64,000 nt of DNA, from positions 6,204-70,203 of the forward strand of contig DASYAI010000037.1 of the NCBI GenBank assembly GCA_036501425.1, in the 5' to 3' direction. This document shows positions 42,909 through 52,045 of this stretch, piece after piece. Numbering within the stretch: position 1 is the stretch's first letter; each line of letters opens with the position of its first letter. The DNA comes from DATKRB01 sp036501425 (GTDB lineage: Bacteria > Actinomycetota > Acidimicrobiia > Acidimicrobiales > RAAP-2). The translations under genes and the position numbers were made by a program. The notes beneath the pieces are model-generated. The model did not search any database, had not been told where the DNA came from, and saw only the letters and a list, made by a program, of their open reading frames with translations.

Positions 42909-43534
42909 CCGATCCACCGTCGAGCGGCCGGGGGCTGACGCTGGTGCTGGCCACGGCCAACCCCGACAAGGCGGCGGAGATCGCCGCCATCCTCGAGCCG
43001 GGCGGGATCGAGCTGCTGGGCCGCCCGCCCGAGGTCGACGACGTCGAGGAGACCGGCGAGACCCTGGTGGCCAACGCCCGACTCAAGGCGCGGGCGCTGG
43101 TGGACGCCACCGGCCGGCCGGCGGTCGCCGACGACACCGGTCTGGAGGTCGACGCGCTCGGCGGGGCGCCCGGGGTGTACGCGGCGCGTTACGCCGGCGA
43201 ACATGTCACGTACGCCGACAACGTGGCCAAGCTCCTCGCCGAGCTGGCCGCCCGGCCCGGCGCCGGCGGCGATCGGCGGGCCCGGTTCCGCACGGTGGCG
43301 CTGGCGGCCTTCCCCGACGGCTCCGAGGTGGTCGCCGAGGGCGTGGTGGAGGGCACGATCGCAGGTGAGGCCCAGGGCGGTGCCGGCTTCGGGTACGACC
43401 CGGTCTTCGTTCCCGACGGCGCCGGCGGGAGGACCTTCGCCCAGATGTCCGCCGAGGAGAAGCACGCCTGCTCGCACCGGGGGCGGGCGTTCCGCCGCCT
43501 CGCCGAGCTGCTGGGCGAGCGGCGCGGCAGCTGA
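42905..43534 (+). CDS. rdgB: dITP/XTP pyrophosphatase (RdgB/HAM1)
   Basis: 209 residues with LVLATANPDKAAEIAAIL, ETGETLVANARLKARALVDA, VADDTGLEVDALGGAPGVYA, GGAGFGYDPVFVPDG and SHRGRAFRRLAELL. It removes non-canonical purine nucleotides (dITP, XTP) from the pool. GTG 42905 overlaps the rph stop; the pair is also adjacent in mycobacteria. Confidence 0.93.
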   Translation: MTDPPSSGRGLTLVLATANPDKAAEIAAILEPGGIELLGRPPEVDDVEETGETLVANARLKARALVDATGRPAVADDTGLEVDALGGAPGVYAARYAGEHVTYADNVAKLLAELAARPGAGGDRRARFRTVALAAFPDGSEVVAEGVVEGTIAGEAQGGAGFGYDPVFVPDGAGGRTFAQMSAEEKHACSHRGRAFRRLAELLGERRGS

Positions 43535-43564
43535 GCTGTCGCCGGGGCGCTGGGAGGCTGGTCA

Positions 43565-44203
43565 GTGAGCCGGCGCCGACTGGGGATGTTCCCGCTCTCG
43601 ACCGTGCTGTTCCCGCACGGCACCCTGCCGCTCCACGTCTTCGAGCCCCGCTACCGGGTGTTGATGGACCACTGCCTGGCGGCGGAGCGCGAATTCGGGG
43701 TCGTGATGATCGAGCGCGGGTCCGAGGTCGGGGGCGGGGACCTGCGCAGCGGGACCGGGACCCTGGCGCGGATCGAGGTGGCCCAGCAGCTGCCCGACGG
43801 GCGCTGGCTGATGGCGGCCCGCGGTGTCGAGCCGATCCGGGTGCTCGATTGGCTGCCCGACGACCCGTACCCGGTGGCGACCGTGGTCCCGATCTCCGAG
43901 CCGGAGCTGGCGCCCGAGCACCGGTTGCTGGCCGAGGCGAGGTCCTGGGTCCGCCGGGCCCGGGCGCTGCTGTCCGAGCTGGGGGACCACCCGCCCATGG
44001 CTCCCGACGCGCCGGGCACCACGACCGAGCAGATGTGGCACCTCTGTGCGGCCGCCCCTCTCGGCCCACTCGACCGCCAACGGCTGTTGGTCGCCGGCGG
44101 ACCCGAGGCACGGCTGGAGGCCCTGGTCGAGCTGTGCCGGGCGGCCGCCGAGGACATGGGTCGACTGCTGGGTGGGGCGTCGGGGCCGTCCCCGGAGCCC
44201 TGA
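43565..44203 (+). CDS. Lon N-terminal-domain (LON substrate-binding) protein
   Basis: 212 residues containing only the Lon N-domain: LGMFPLSTVLFPHGTLPLHV, FEPRYRVLMDHCLAAEREFG, GTLARIEVAQQLPDGRWLM. There is no ATPase or protease part, so it may be an adaptor or substrate-recognition protein. GTG 43565 is preceded by GGGAGG. About 30 bases after rdgB; probably in the same operon. Confidence 0.83.
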   Translation: MSRRRLGMFPLSTVLFPHGTLPLHVFEPRYRVLMDHCLAAEREFGVVMIERGSEVGGGDLRSGTGTLARIEVAQQLPDGRWLMAARGVEPIRVLDWLPDDPYPVATVVPISEPELAPEHRLLAEARSWVRRARALLSELGDHPPMAPDAPGTTTEQMWHLCAAAPLGPLDRQRLLVAGGPEARLEALVELCRAAAEDMGRLLGGASGPSPEP

Positions 44204-44252
44204 GCCGAGCCGCGGGCCGCCCCCGAGCCCGAGCGGACGGCAGGGCCGCCGC

Positions 44253-45320
44253 TCACCGGGGCCGGTCGGTCGGACCCCCGACGCCCGAGGATCCGAGGGA
44301 GTCGCGAACTGCCCGCTCGACCAGGGACAACGTCTCGTGCCGGGCCGCCCGGGGACCGGCCAGGTCCTCGAGGCACACCAGGGTGTCCGGTCGGCGCCCC
44401 ACATCCAGCTCCGGGTCGATCGAGCCCACGACGCAGAGCACCGGCCGGTCGTGCGCCGCCCGCTCGATCAGGCTCCCGACGACCTTGCCCTCCAGCGAGC
44501 TGGCATCGAGGCGCCCTTCGCCGGTCATCACCACGTCGGCCCGGGCGAGGGCGGCGTCGAGGCCGATCAGCTCGGCCACCAGGTCGAAGCCGGGGACCAG
44601 GCGAGCACCCAGGGCGGCCAGCCCTCCGGCGAGGCCGCCGGCGGCGCCGGCGCCGGCGAGAGTGCGGACCTCGACCCCCAGCTCGTCGCGGTAGCGGTCG
44701 GCCAACCGGTCCAGGCGCGCCGTCAGCCGGCGGACCTGGTCGGCATCGGCGCCCTTCTGGGGCCCGAACCGGCGGGCGGCGTCGGCGAACCGGGTACGGA
44801 CGTCGACCGCCGCCACCAGCTCGACGTCGCCCAGGGCCCGGGCGCTCCCCAGCATCTCGACCGCGCCCCGGCCCCCGTCGGTGGTGCCCGAGCCCCCGCA
44901 GCCGACGACGATCCGCCGGGCGCCGGCCGCTCGGGCGGCGAGGATGAGGTCCCCCACGCCTGCCGTCGTGGCGGCCATGACGGCGGCCCGCTCGACCACT
45001 CCCGTGGCGGCCGAAGCGGTCGACTGCACCAGGGACAGGCCGGCCGCCGTGGCCATCTCGATCACCGCGGTGGCCCCACCCGGCGCGTCGGGCAGGTAGC
45101 GCCACTCGGCTTCGACGACCCGGTCCCCGACCGGCGCCTGCACCGACGTCCACCGGGGCTCGCCTCCGATCACGTCCAGCAGTCCGTCGCCGCCGTCGGA
45201 CAGCGGGAGCGGCTCGGCGCTCCACCCGAGCGAGCGCGCCGCCCGGCACGCCGCCTCGGCCACCGCCCGAGCGCCGGCGGTGGAGCGGAACTTGTCCGGG
45301 GCGGCGAGGAGGTGGGGCAC
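44253..45320 (-). CDS. Glycerate 2-kinase family (GlxK-like)
   Basis: 355 residues: APDKFRSTAGARAVAEAACR, PLSDGGDGLLDVIGG, the central IVVGCGGSGTTDGGRGAVEM and TGEGRLDASSLEGKVVGSLI. This is the GK type-1 kinase family, which phosphorylates D-glycerate. GTG 45320 is the first start not overlapping the upstream glycosyltransferase gene (31-base gap). Alternative: another small hydroxyacid kinase of the same family. Confidence 0.87.
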   Translation of the reverse strand: MPHLLAAPDKFRSTAGARAVAEAACRAARSLGWSAEPLPLSDGGDGLLDVIGGEPRWTSVQAPVGDRVVEAEWRYLPDAPGGATAVIEMATAAGLSLVQSTASAATGVVERAAVMAATTAGVGDLILAARAAGARRIVVGCGGSGTTDGGRGAVEMLGSARALGDVELVAAVDVRTRFADAARRFGPQKGADADQVRRLTARLDRLADRYRDELGVEVRTLAGAGAAGGLAGGLAALGARLVPGFDLVAELIGLDAALARADVVMTGEGRLDASSLEGKVVGSLIERAAHDRPVLCVVGSIDPELDVGRRPDTLVCLEDLAGPRAARHETLSLVERAVRDSLGSSGVGGPTDRPR

Positions 45321-45351
45321 AACGGTCGAGGCGGGGCCGGCTGCGACCGGC

Positions 45352-46530
45352 TCAGCGGTGGCGGGCGACCTGCTCGAGGAACGAGCGGTAGCGATCGACG
45401 ACGGTGGGCCAGCCGAAGTGCCGGGCCACGTAGCGGCCGCCCCGCCCGGCCAGCTCCTCGCGCAGCCCGACCGACCCCACGAGCCGGTCGAGGAGGGCTT
45501 CGAACTGGCCGTAGTCGGTGAACCAGAGCCCGCCGCCGGAGCGCTCGCAGTGCTCACGGGTGGGCTCGCAGGCGCCGTTCACCACCACGGGAAGCCCGGC
45601 GGCCCAACCCTCGACGACCGACAGGGAGAACGACTCGAGGGGGGAGGGGCTCACCAGGGCGACGGCGTCGCGCAGCAGCCCCCATTTGGCGGCCTCGTCC
45701 ACCGGACCGGTCACGATCACGTCGGGGTGGGCCGGTGGCGGGTCGACGATCGATCCGGCCAGCACCAGCGCCAGGGGGCCGGGCCGCCGCTCCTTGTAGG
45801 CGGCGAACGCCCCGGCGAGCAGCGAGGTGCCCTTGGCCGCCTCCACCCGCCCCAGGCAGACCAGGTACGGGCGGTCGCCCAGCCCGGTGCACACCCGGGC
45901 CGCCTGGCGGTCCCCGGTCTGCCCGACGACCCCGGCGCCCAGCACCAGCTGGCGCGCCTGGGCCACCCGGAAGCGGCTCGTGACGAGGCGCCGCTCGCTG
46001 TCGGTGTGGAAGACCAACGCCCGGGCGCGCTCGAACACCGGGATGAACGCCCCGAGCCGGAACGCCGGCTCGTCGTGGGCGGCCGGGTGCAGCACGGCCC
46101 GGTCGGCCACCAGTGGCAGGCCCCGGACGGTCGGGTAGTAGAGGTAGGGATAGAAGGCGACCAGATCGGCATCCGATCCGGCAACCGCCTCGAGCAGTTC
46201 CGGGCAGCACGGGCCCTGCTTGTCCACCCACCGCTCCGCCTGCTCGGGCGTGGCCTGCTCGGGGTGCTGGAGCAACAGGCCCGAGTAGGGATGGAAATCG
46301 GCCGCCCGGCCGGCCGCCGAGGCGAACCGCCGGACGGTGACCCCGGCCAGCTCCTCGGTGCCCGGCACCAGCTCGTCGCGCCAGCTGAGGGCGTCGAGGG
46401 CACAGGTGGTCAGCACCTCGACCTCCCAGCCGGCCAGGGCGACCAGGTGCTCGGCCAGCAGGCGGGCCGCCGTCTCGGCGCCGCCCAGGACCGCCGTGCC
46501 GTAGCGGGGAACGACATAGGCGATCTTCAG
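45352..46530 (-). CDS. GT4-type glycosyltransferase, CTG start
   Basis: 392 residues. N-terminal donor/acceptor domain (IAYVVPRYGTAVLGGAETAA), then PYLVCLGRVEAAKGTSLLAG and the C-terminal E-x7-E motif in SPLESFSLSVVEGWAAGLPV. It likely transfers a sugar during synthesis of a surface glycan. A close paralogue lies at 52042-53238. The start is CTG 46530: GAGGAGG (46544-46538) is exactly 7 bases upstream, there is no ATG/GTG/TTG between them, and farther upstream the frame enters the tRNA-Leu gene. Confidence 0.85.
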   Translation of the reverse strand: MKIAYVVPRYGTAVLGGAETAARLLAEHLVALAGWEVEVLTTCALDALSWRDELVPGTEELAGVTVRRFASAAGRAADFHPYSGLLLQHPEQATPEQAERWVDKQGPCCPELLEAVAGSDADLVAFYPYLYYPTVRGLPLVADRAVLHPAAHDEPAFRLGAFIPVFERARALVFHTDSERRLVTSRFRVAQARQLVLGAGVVGQTGDRQAARVCTGLGDRPYLVCLGRVEAAKGTSLLAGAFAAYKERRPGPLALVLAGSIVDPPPAHPDVIVTGPVDEAAKWGLLRDAVALVSPSPLESFSLSVVEGWAAGLPVVVNGACEPTREHCERSGGGLWFTDYGQFEALLDRLVGSVGLREELAGRGGRYVARHFGWPTVVDRYRSFLEQVARHR

Positions 46531-46595
46531 GGAGCTGCCTCCTCGGGCGGTGCCTCCGCCGACGGCGCCTGGTCGGACGGTGCCGCCTCGGACGG

Positions 46596-46677
46596 TGCGG
46601 ACGAGAGGATTCGAACCTCCACCCCCGAAGGGACCGGGACCTAAACCCGGCGCGTCTACCGATTCCGCCACGTCCGC
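46596..46677 (-). tRNA. tRNA-Leu (anticodon UAG)
   Basis: 82 nucleotides. Acceptor GCGGACG pairs with CGTCCGC, the D-arm contains GGAATCGGTAGACGC, the anticodon stem CCGGG/CCCGG encloses TTTAGGT (anticodon at 46643-46641), a long variable arm CCCTTCGGGGG follows as in class II tRNAs, and the T-arm is GAGGTTCGAATCCTC. CCA is not fully encoded. Confidence 0.95.
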
Positions 46678-46766
46678 GCGGCCAGCGATGAACCGCCCGG
46701 ATCATAGGGCCCGGGGCGCCGGCACCTCGGCCGCGGGCGATGCTCCCGGGGCCCGGCTCGGGCGGG

Positions 46767-46772
46767 TAGCCT
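46767..46772 (+). promoter_or_regulatory. -10 element of clpP
   Basis: TAGCCT followed by 6 bases and the clpP ATG at 46779, consistent with a leaderless transcript. Confidence 0.45.
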
Positions 46773-46778
46773 CACGAG

Positions 46779-47390
46779 ATGGCCCCGGAACCCTCGCTGC
46801 CCCAGATCCTTTCTGCCACCGGGGGTCCCGACCCCACGGGCGACATCTACCAGCGCCTGCTGAAGGAACGCATCGTCTTCATCGGCAGCGCCATCGACCA
46901 GAACACCGCCAACCTGGTGTGCGCCCAGCTGATCCTGCTCGAGGCGGAGGACCACGAGCGGGACATCTCGCTCTACATCAACTCGCCGGGTGGCTCGGTC
47001 ACCGACGGGCTCGCCATCTACGACACCATGCAGTACGTGCGCAGCGACGTGAGCACCATCTGCGTGGGGCTGGCGGCGTCGATGGGCCAGTTCCTGCTCT
47101 GCGCCGGCGCCCCGGGCAAGCGCTACGCCCTCCCGCACTCGAGGATCCTGATGCACCAGCCCTCGGGCTCCATGCAGGGTCAGGCGGCGGATATCGCCAT
47201 CCAGGCCGAGCAGATCATCTACCTCAAGCGCATGATGGCCGAGCGCATCGCCCTGCACACCGGCCAGCCCATCGAGCGCATCGAGGCCGACTCGGACCGC
47301 GACCGCTGGTTCACGGCGGAAGAGGCGCGTGACTACGGGTTCATCGACCGGGTCATCGACCGGTCGCCCGCGCCGGCAGGGAGCGCCTGA
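46779..47390 (+). CDS. clpP: ATP-dependent Clp protease proteolytic subunit ClpP
   Basis: 203 residues with the Ser-His-Asp triad: Ser101 (GLAASMGQFLL), His126 (LMHQPSG) and Asp in EADSDRDRWF (about 173-175). It forms the barrel that degrades proteins fed by Clp ATPases. A lone clpP beside glycan-export genes is unusual, since housekeeping clpP usually lies with tig or clpX; this may be an extra paralogue. The next gene begins 2 bases after its stop. Confidence 0.92.
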   Translation: MAPEPSLPQILSATGGPDPTGDIYQRLLKERIVFIGSAIDQNTANLVCAQLILLEAEDHERDISLYINSPGGSVTDGLAIYDTMQYVRSDVSTICVGLAASMGQFLLCAGAPGKRYALPHSRILMHQPSGSMQGQAADIAIQAEQIIYLKRMMAERIALHTGQPIERIEADSDRDRWFTAEEARDYGFIDRVIDRSPAPAGSA

Positions 47391-47392
47391 GC

Positions 47393-48418
47393 GTGACCCT
47401 CGAAGTTCCGGCGTCGGCCGCCCCCTCGGGTCCGCCGACCCGAACCCGGTCGGCGCTCGACCCGGCCGGTTCGACCGGACCGGGGACCGGCCCAGGCCTC
47501 CCGACGGGTGGCGCCACCCGGGCCAAGGTGACCCGGGTGGTGTCGGCCGACGTCAGCGTCTGGCAGCGGATGGCCGACATCTGGGGCTCGCGTGAGCTCC
47601 TGACGTACCTGGTCCGGACCGAGATCAAGGTCAAGTACAAGAACTCGGTCCTCGGGCTCGTGTGGTCGATGATCGCCCCGGCGATGACGCTGGCGATCTA
47701 CTTCATCGTGTTCCAGTACATCGCCCGCAACGGCGTGCCGCACTTCGTGATCTTCTTGTTCTCGGGCCTCCTCGTGTGGAACCTGTTCCAGGTCGGGGTC
47801 CAGACCGGAACCGGCGTGGTGGTGAACAACGCCGGGTTGGTCAAGAAGGTCTCGTTCCCCCGCGAGATCCTGGCGCTGGCCTCGATGGGGTCGGCGTCGG
47901 TGTTCTTCGTCTTCCAGGCCGTCGTGATGGTGATCTTCATGGTGGTGCTCCACTCGGCCCCCGACTGGAGCTACCTGCCCCTGGTGCCGCTGGCGCTGGT
48001 GGCGGTGCTCGTGCTCGGGTCGGGCCTCGCCCTCGTGCTGTCGGCGGTGAACGTCTACCTGCGCGACACCCAGCACCTGGTCGAGGTGCTCATGACGGCG
48101 TGGTTCTGGGCCTGCCCGATCGTCTACGCCTTTCAGGCCAACATCGGCAACCGGCTGGGTCCCCGGGGCCTCACCTGGCTGTACTTTCTCAACCCCCTCA
48201 CACCGCTCGTACTGAGCTTCCAGCGCGCCCTCTACGCCCACGTGGTGGTCGGGAACACGACGTCGGCCGCCGCCGCCCCTCTGCGGGTGCTGCCGGCCCA
48301 CGGCTTCGCCTGGTACGCCGGCCTCGACCTCGCGGTGCTGGCCATCGGGCTGGTGCTCTTCGTGGTCGCCCTGGCCATCTTCGGGCGGCTCGAGGGCAAC
48401 TTCGCCGAGGAGCTCTGA
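47393..48418 (+). CDS. wzm: ABC-2 type polysaccharide export permease (Wzm/TagG-like)
   Basis: 341 residues. A ~60-residue Pro/Thr-rich cytoplasmic N-terminus, then six membrane helices of the ABC-2 fold (LVRTEIKVKYKNSVLGLVWS is the family's amphipathic helix; WFWACPIVYAFQANIGNRLG lies before the last helices). It exports a lipid-linked polysaccharide or teichoic-acid-like polymer together with the ATPase encoded 2 bases downstream. GTG 47393. Confidence 0.9.
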   Translation: MTLEVPASAAPSGPPTRTRSALDPAGSTGPGTGPGLPTGGATRAKVTRVVSADVSVWQRMADIWGSRELLTYLVRTEIKVKYKNSVLGLVWSMIAPAMTLAIYFIVFQYIARNGVPHFVIFLFSGLLVWNLFQVGVQTGTGVVVNNAGLVKKVSFPREILALASMGSASVFFVFQAVVMVIFMVVLHSAPDWSYLPLVPLALVAVLVLGSGLALVLSAVNVYLRDTQHLVEVLMTAWFWACPIVYAFQANIGNRLGPRGLTWLYFLNPLTPLVLSFQRALYAHVVVGNTTSAAAAPLRVLPAHGFAWYAGLDLAVLAIGLVLFVVALAIFGRLEGNFAEEL

Positions 48419-48420
48419 GC

Positions 48421-49812
48421 GTGGGCACCGTCGCCGTGGACGTCCAGGGCGTCTCCAAGCGGTTCCGGCTCCACCACGAGCGGTACACGTCGCTGAAGGA
48501 ACGGGTGATCCACGCCGGCCGCAGCCCGCACGAGGACCTCTGGGCCCTGCGCGACATCTCCTTCGACGTGGGCGAGGGCGAGACCGTCGGCATCCTGGGC
48601 CGCAACGGATCGGGCAAGTCCACCCTGCTCAAGTGCATCTGCGGCGTCCTGCAGCCGACGTCGGGACGGGTCGTGGTGCGGGGCAAGCTGGCCGGGCTGC
48701 TCGAGCTCGGGGCCGGGTTCCAGCAGGAGCTCTCCGGGCGCGAGAACGTCTACCTGAACGGCTCGATGCTCGGCATGTCCAAGGCCGAGGTGGACCGGGT
48801 CTTCGACGACGTGGTGGCCTTCGCCGAGCTGGACCACTTCATCGACAACCAGGTGAAGTTCTACTCCTCGGGGATGTACGTGCGCCTGGGCTTCGCCGTG
48901 GCGGTGAACGTGGACCCCGACATCCTGGTGGTCGACGAGGTGCTGGCGGTGGGCGACGAGCGGTTTCAGCGCAAGTGCATGGAGCGGATCAAGCGCTTCC
49001 AGAGCGAAGGCCGGACCATCCTCTTCGTGTCCCACTCGCCCGACCAGGTGCGCTCGATCTGCGACCGCGCCGTGGTGCTGAGCGACGGGTCGATGATCGG
49101 CATGGGCGCTCCGGGCGAGGCGGTGCGGATCTTCCGCGAGCACCTGCTCGAGGTGGACGGCGACTCGAGCCTCGGCGCGTCGACGTCGTCCCCTATGGTG
49201 GCGCCCGAGTCCCTGCTCGGCGCCGGGGGGGAACGGGCGGCATCGGTTGGCGCCCGCTCGACCCTGGCCGGTGGACCCGGGTCGGGCCCGGCCGGCGGCG
49301 CGCTCGAGCACGCCGAGCGCCCGGTGCGCCTCGACGTGGTCCGGGTCCAGTACCCCGGCGTCGGTGAGCGCCCGTACCTGCTGAGCGGCCAGCCGCTGGC
49401 GGTGCAGGTCGGCTTCGACGCCCTCGAGCCGGTCGAGGGGATCGTCTTCACCCTCGAGGTCCGAGACGCCGAGGGCTCGGCGTTCATCCGCACCGACACC
49501 AGCATCTTGGGGGAGCACTTCGACATCGCCCGCGGCCCGGGGATGATGGAGTTCGTCTTCGAGTCCTTCCCCCTCCTCGACGGGGTCTACGACGTGGTGG
49601 TCGGGATCCAGAGCCGCTTCGGCGGCGTCCTGTTCGACTGGCGGGAGCCGGCCTGCGCGGTCGAGGTGATGAACCCCGGCCGGGCCACCGGCCTGATCTC
49701 CATACCGACCTCGGCCACCTTGCTCTACGGCGGGCTGCCGGGGGCGCCGGGTGGCCCCGTCGAGGCCGATGGCGCGGCGGTGCCGAGCGCCCCGGCCGGC
49801 GGGGCCCGATGA
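48421..49812 (+). CDS. wzt: ABC export ATPase with C-terminal Wzt carbohydrate-binding domain
   Basis: 463 residues. The ATPase (1 to about 240) has Walker A GRNGSGKST (61-69), ABC signature YSSGMYVRLGFA and Walker B DILVVDEVLAVGD. A low-complexity linker (about 255-300) leads to an immunoglobulin-like Wzt C-domain (about 305-435; VRLDVVRVQYPGVGERPYLL, FESFPLLDGVYDVVVGIQSR). In O-antigen systems the C-domain reads the modified non-reducing end of the polymer before export. This suggests that one of the methyltransferase-like proteins nearby may cap the chain. Confidence 0.9.
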   Translation: MGTVAVDVQGVSKRFRLHHERYTSLKERVIHAGRSPHEDLWALRDISFDVGEGETVGILGRNGSGKSTLLKCICGVLQPTSGRVVVRGKLAGLLELGAGFQQELSGRENVYLNGSMLGMSKAEVDRVFDDVVAFAELDHFIDNQVKFYSSGMYVRLGFAVAVNVDPDILVVDEVLAVGDERFQRKCMERIKRFQSEGRTILFVSHSPDQVRSICDRAVVLSDGSMIGMGAPGEAVRIFREHLLEVDGDSSLGASTSSPMVAPESLLGAGGERAASVGARSTLAGGPGSGPAGGALEHAERPVRLDVVRVQYPGVGERPYLLSGQPLAVQVGFDALEPVEGIVFTLEVRDAEGSAFIRTDTSILGEHFDIARGPGMMEFVFESFPLLDGVYDVVVGIQSRFGGVLFDWREPACAVEVMNPGRATGLISIPTSATLLYGGLPGAPGGPVEADGAAVPSAPAGGAR

Positions 49813-50852
49813 CGGTGGCGAGCGGTCCTCCGACCGGCACCGACGACCGGCCCGGGGACGCCGGGGACCAGGCCCCGGGCACCGAGGAGGACCCGGAGTT
49901 CTTGGTCCGGGTGATGGCCGAGATCGACGAGGAGGTCCGGGCCCGTCGGGCCTCGGGGGACCTGCCCCCCCGGGTCGAGCGCGAGCTCGACGAGCTGTTC
50001 CTGCAGTTCTCCCCGGTGGGCGGCCGCTCCGGCGGCCTGCGCGAGGCGCTGCGCATGGTGGACGGCGCCACCTTCATCGACCCGGTCGTGCCGGTCGCCT
50101 CGGCCAAGTCGGGCGGTGCGGTGGTCAAGCGCGGGGTCCGGCAGCTCAGCCTCTGGTACATGGGGTACGTCACCCACCAGGTGAGCCAGTTCGCCACCGC
50201 CGTCAGCCGGACGCTGCACCTGGTGAACGACGAGCTGCGGGCGGTGCGCGAGCAGCTCGAGGCCCAGCGGATCCCCCCGGGCGAGGTGGTCGAGGTGCCG
50301 TGGGCCCACCGCCCCGACGCGTGGTGGGTCCCCGAGGCGCTGCGGGCGTTGGGCGCGGCGCCCGGCCGGGTGCTGCACGCCGCCTGTGGCGACGGGTGGT
50401 TGGTCGCCGCCTGCGAGGAGGAGGGCCTCGACGCCTACGGGGTGGACCCACGCCCGGCGGCCGACCTCGGGGGTTCGGGGTCCCGGGACCTGCGCAACGA
50501 GTCGGTGCTCGAGCACCTGCGGGCCAGCGCGCCCGCCGCCCTCGGGGCGCTCGTCCTCACCGGCGTGGTCGAGTCGATGGCTCCCGGCGAGCGGGGGCAG
50601 CTGCTCGAGCTGGTGCTCGACCGGCTGGCGCCGGGCGGACTGTTGGCCGTCCACTCGCTCTCGCCGGCCGCCTGGGCCGACGACGACCTGCCGGTGGCCG
50701 CCGATCTGGCGTTCGGGCACCCGCTACGCATCGGGACGTGGCGGTCCCTGCTCGAGCAGGCCGGGTTCGACGTCCGGGCCGTCCCGGGGGGCGACGGGCG
50801 GGACTACCTGGTCCTCGCCACCCTCGGTGGCGCACTGCCCACCCGGCGGTGA
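49809..50852 (+). CDS. Methyltransferase-like protein, glycan cluster (copy A)
   Basis: 347 residues. The N-terminal ~170 are helical and charged (EDPEFLVRVMAEIDEEVRAR, ELDELFLQFSPVGG). The C-terminal ~170 look like a class I SAM methyltransferase: GRVLHAACGDGWLVAACEEE, GLDAYGVDPRP, GALVLTGVVESMAPGERGQL, LAPGGLLAVHSLSP. Motif I (HAACGDGWL) is atypical, so activity is uncertain. It overlaps wzt by 4 bases and the next glycosyltransferase by 4 bases. Copy B of the same gene pair is at 59896-62060. Confidence 0.72.
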   Translation: MTVASGPPTGTDDRPGDAGDQAPGTEEDPEFLVRVMAEIDEEVRARRASGDLPPRVERELDELFLQFSPVGGRSGGLREALRMVDGATFIDPVVPVASAKSGGAVVKRGVRQLSLWYMGYVTHQVSQFATAVSRTLHLVNDELRAVREQLEAQRIPPGEVVEVPWAHRPDAWWVPEALRALGAAPGRVLHAACGDGWLVAACEEEGLDAYGVDPRPAADLGGSGSRDLRNESVLEHLRASAPAALGALVLTGVVESMAPGERGQLLELVLDRLAPGGLLAVHSLSPAAWADDDLPVAADLAFGHPLRIGTWRSLLEQAGFDVRAVPGGDGRDYLVLATLGGALPTRR

Positions 50853-52045
50853 GCGAGGGGAGCGGCGCCTCGCCCGGGGCCGTGCACCAGTTCGTGCCGG
50901 CGCTGATCCCCCGGGACGCCACCGGAAGCCACACCCTGCTGCTCCGCGACGCCCTGCGGCGGGCGGGCCTGCGCTCGGAGATCTTCGCCGAGGCGACGCA
51001 CGACGAGCTGCTCGCCGAGAGCATCCCGGCCGAGCGCTACCCCCAGGTGGCCGCGCCGGGCGACGTCCTCGTCTACCAGTTCTCCACGTCGTCGATGGTG
51101 GCCGAGCTGCTGGCCGACCGACCGGAGCCCCTGGTGATCCACTACCACAACATCACCGGCCCTGAGCACTACGAGGCGTGGGAGCCCGACATCGCCCGCC
51201 GGGCCGCCGACGCCCGGCGCCAGTTGCGCCTTCTGGCGCCCCGGGCGGTGCTGGGCCTGGCCGACAGCGCCTTCAACGAGGCCGATCTGCGGGCGGCCGG
51301 CTGCGGGCGCACCCTGGTGGTGCCGGTGCTGTCGGACCACGGCCGGTTGGGGGTCCCGCCCGACCCGCCGACGGTCGCCGCCCTGGCGGCGGGCAAGGCG
51401 GCCGGCGGTGCCGACTGGCTCTTCGTGGGTCGCCTGGTCCCCTCCAAGGCCCAGCACGAGCTCGTGAAAGCGCTCTGGGTCTACCGGCGGCTCTACGACC
51501 CCCGGGCCCGGCTCCACCTGGTGGGCCTGCCCGCCTCCCCGCCCTACGCCCGGGCGTTGGCGGCATTCATCGACTCCCTCGGCCTGGCTGACGCGGCCGT
51601 CGTCCACGGGGAGGTGAGCGATGCCGCCCTGGCCGCCCACTTCGCCGCGGCCGACGTCTTCGTGTGCCTCTCACAGCACGAGGGGTTCGGCATCCCGCTG
51701 CTCGAGGCCATGGGCACCGGGACCCCGGTGGTGGCGCTGGACGCGGGGGCGGTCGGCTCCACCCTGGGCGATGCGGGGGTGGTGCTCGCCCCCGCCGGTG
51801 CTCTCCGGGTGGCCGCGGCGGTGCACCGGATCCTGGGGGACCCCCGTCTGCACGCCGCCCTGGTCGGTGCCGGCCGGCGGCGGGCCGGCCAGCTCGCGCT
51901 GGCGACCAGCACCGCGGTCACGGTGGCCGCCTTGGTGGACCTGGTCGAGCAGGGCCGCGCCGGCCAGCCGGCACCGGCCGGGCCCCCGGCCCGAGCGGTC
52001 ACCCCGGCCACCACCTCCCCGACGGCCGGATCGGGCCGCCGGTGA
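50849..52045 (+). CDS. GT4-type glycosyltransferase (copy A)
   Basis: 398 residues: AVHQFVPALIPRDATGSHTL, EPLVIHYHNITGPEHYEAWE, DWLFVGRLVPSKAQHELVKA and the E-x7-E motif SQHEGFGIPLLEAMGTGTPV. Typical GT-B retaining transferase using a nucleotide sugar. The C-terminal ~30 residues are Pro/Ala/Thr-rich. It is one of three related enzymes in the window (with 60933-62060 and 62111-63190) that share the opening 'HQFVP...D..G.HTL' pattern. Confidence 0.87.
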   Translation: MSEGSGASPGAVHQFVPALIPRDATGSHTLLLRDALRRAGLRSEIFAEATHDELLAESIPAERYPQVAAPGDVLVYQFSTSSMVAELLADRPEPLVIHYHNITGPEHYEAWEPDIARRAADARRQLRLLAPRAVLGLADSAFNEADLRAAGCGRTLVVPVLSDHGRLGVPPDPPTVAALAAGKAAGGADWLFVGRLVPSKAQHELVKALWVYRRLYDPRARLHLVGLPASPPYARALAAFIDSLGLADAAVVHGEVSDAALAAHFAAADVFVCLSQHEGFGIPLLEAMGTGTPVVALDAGAVGSTLGDAGVVLAPAGALRVAAAVHRILGDPRLHAALVGAGRRRAGQLALATSTAVTVAALVDLVEQGRAGQPAPAGPPARAVTPATTSPTAGSGRR

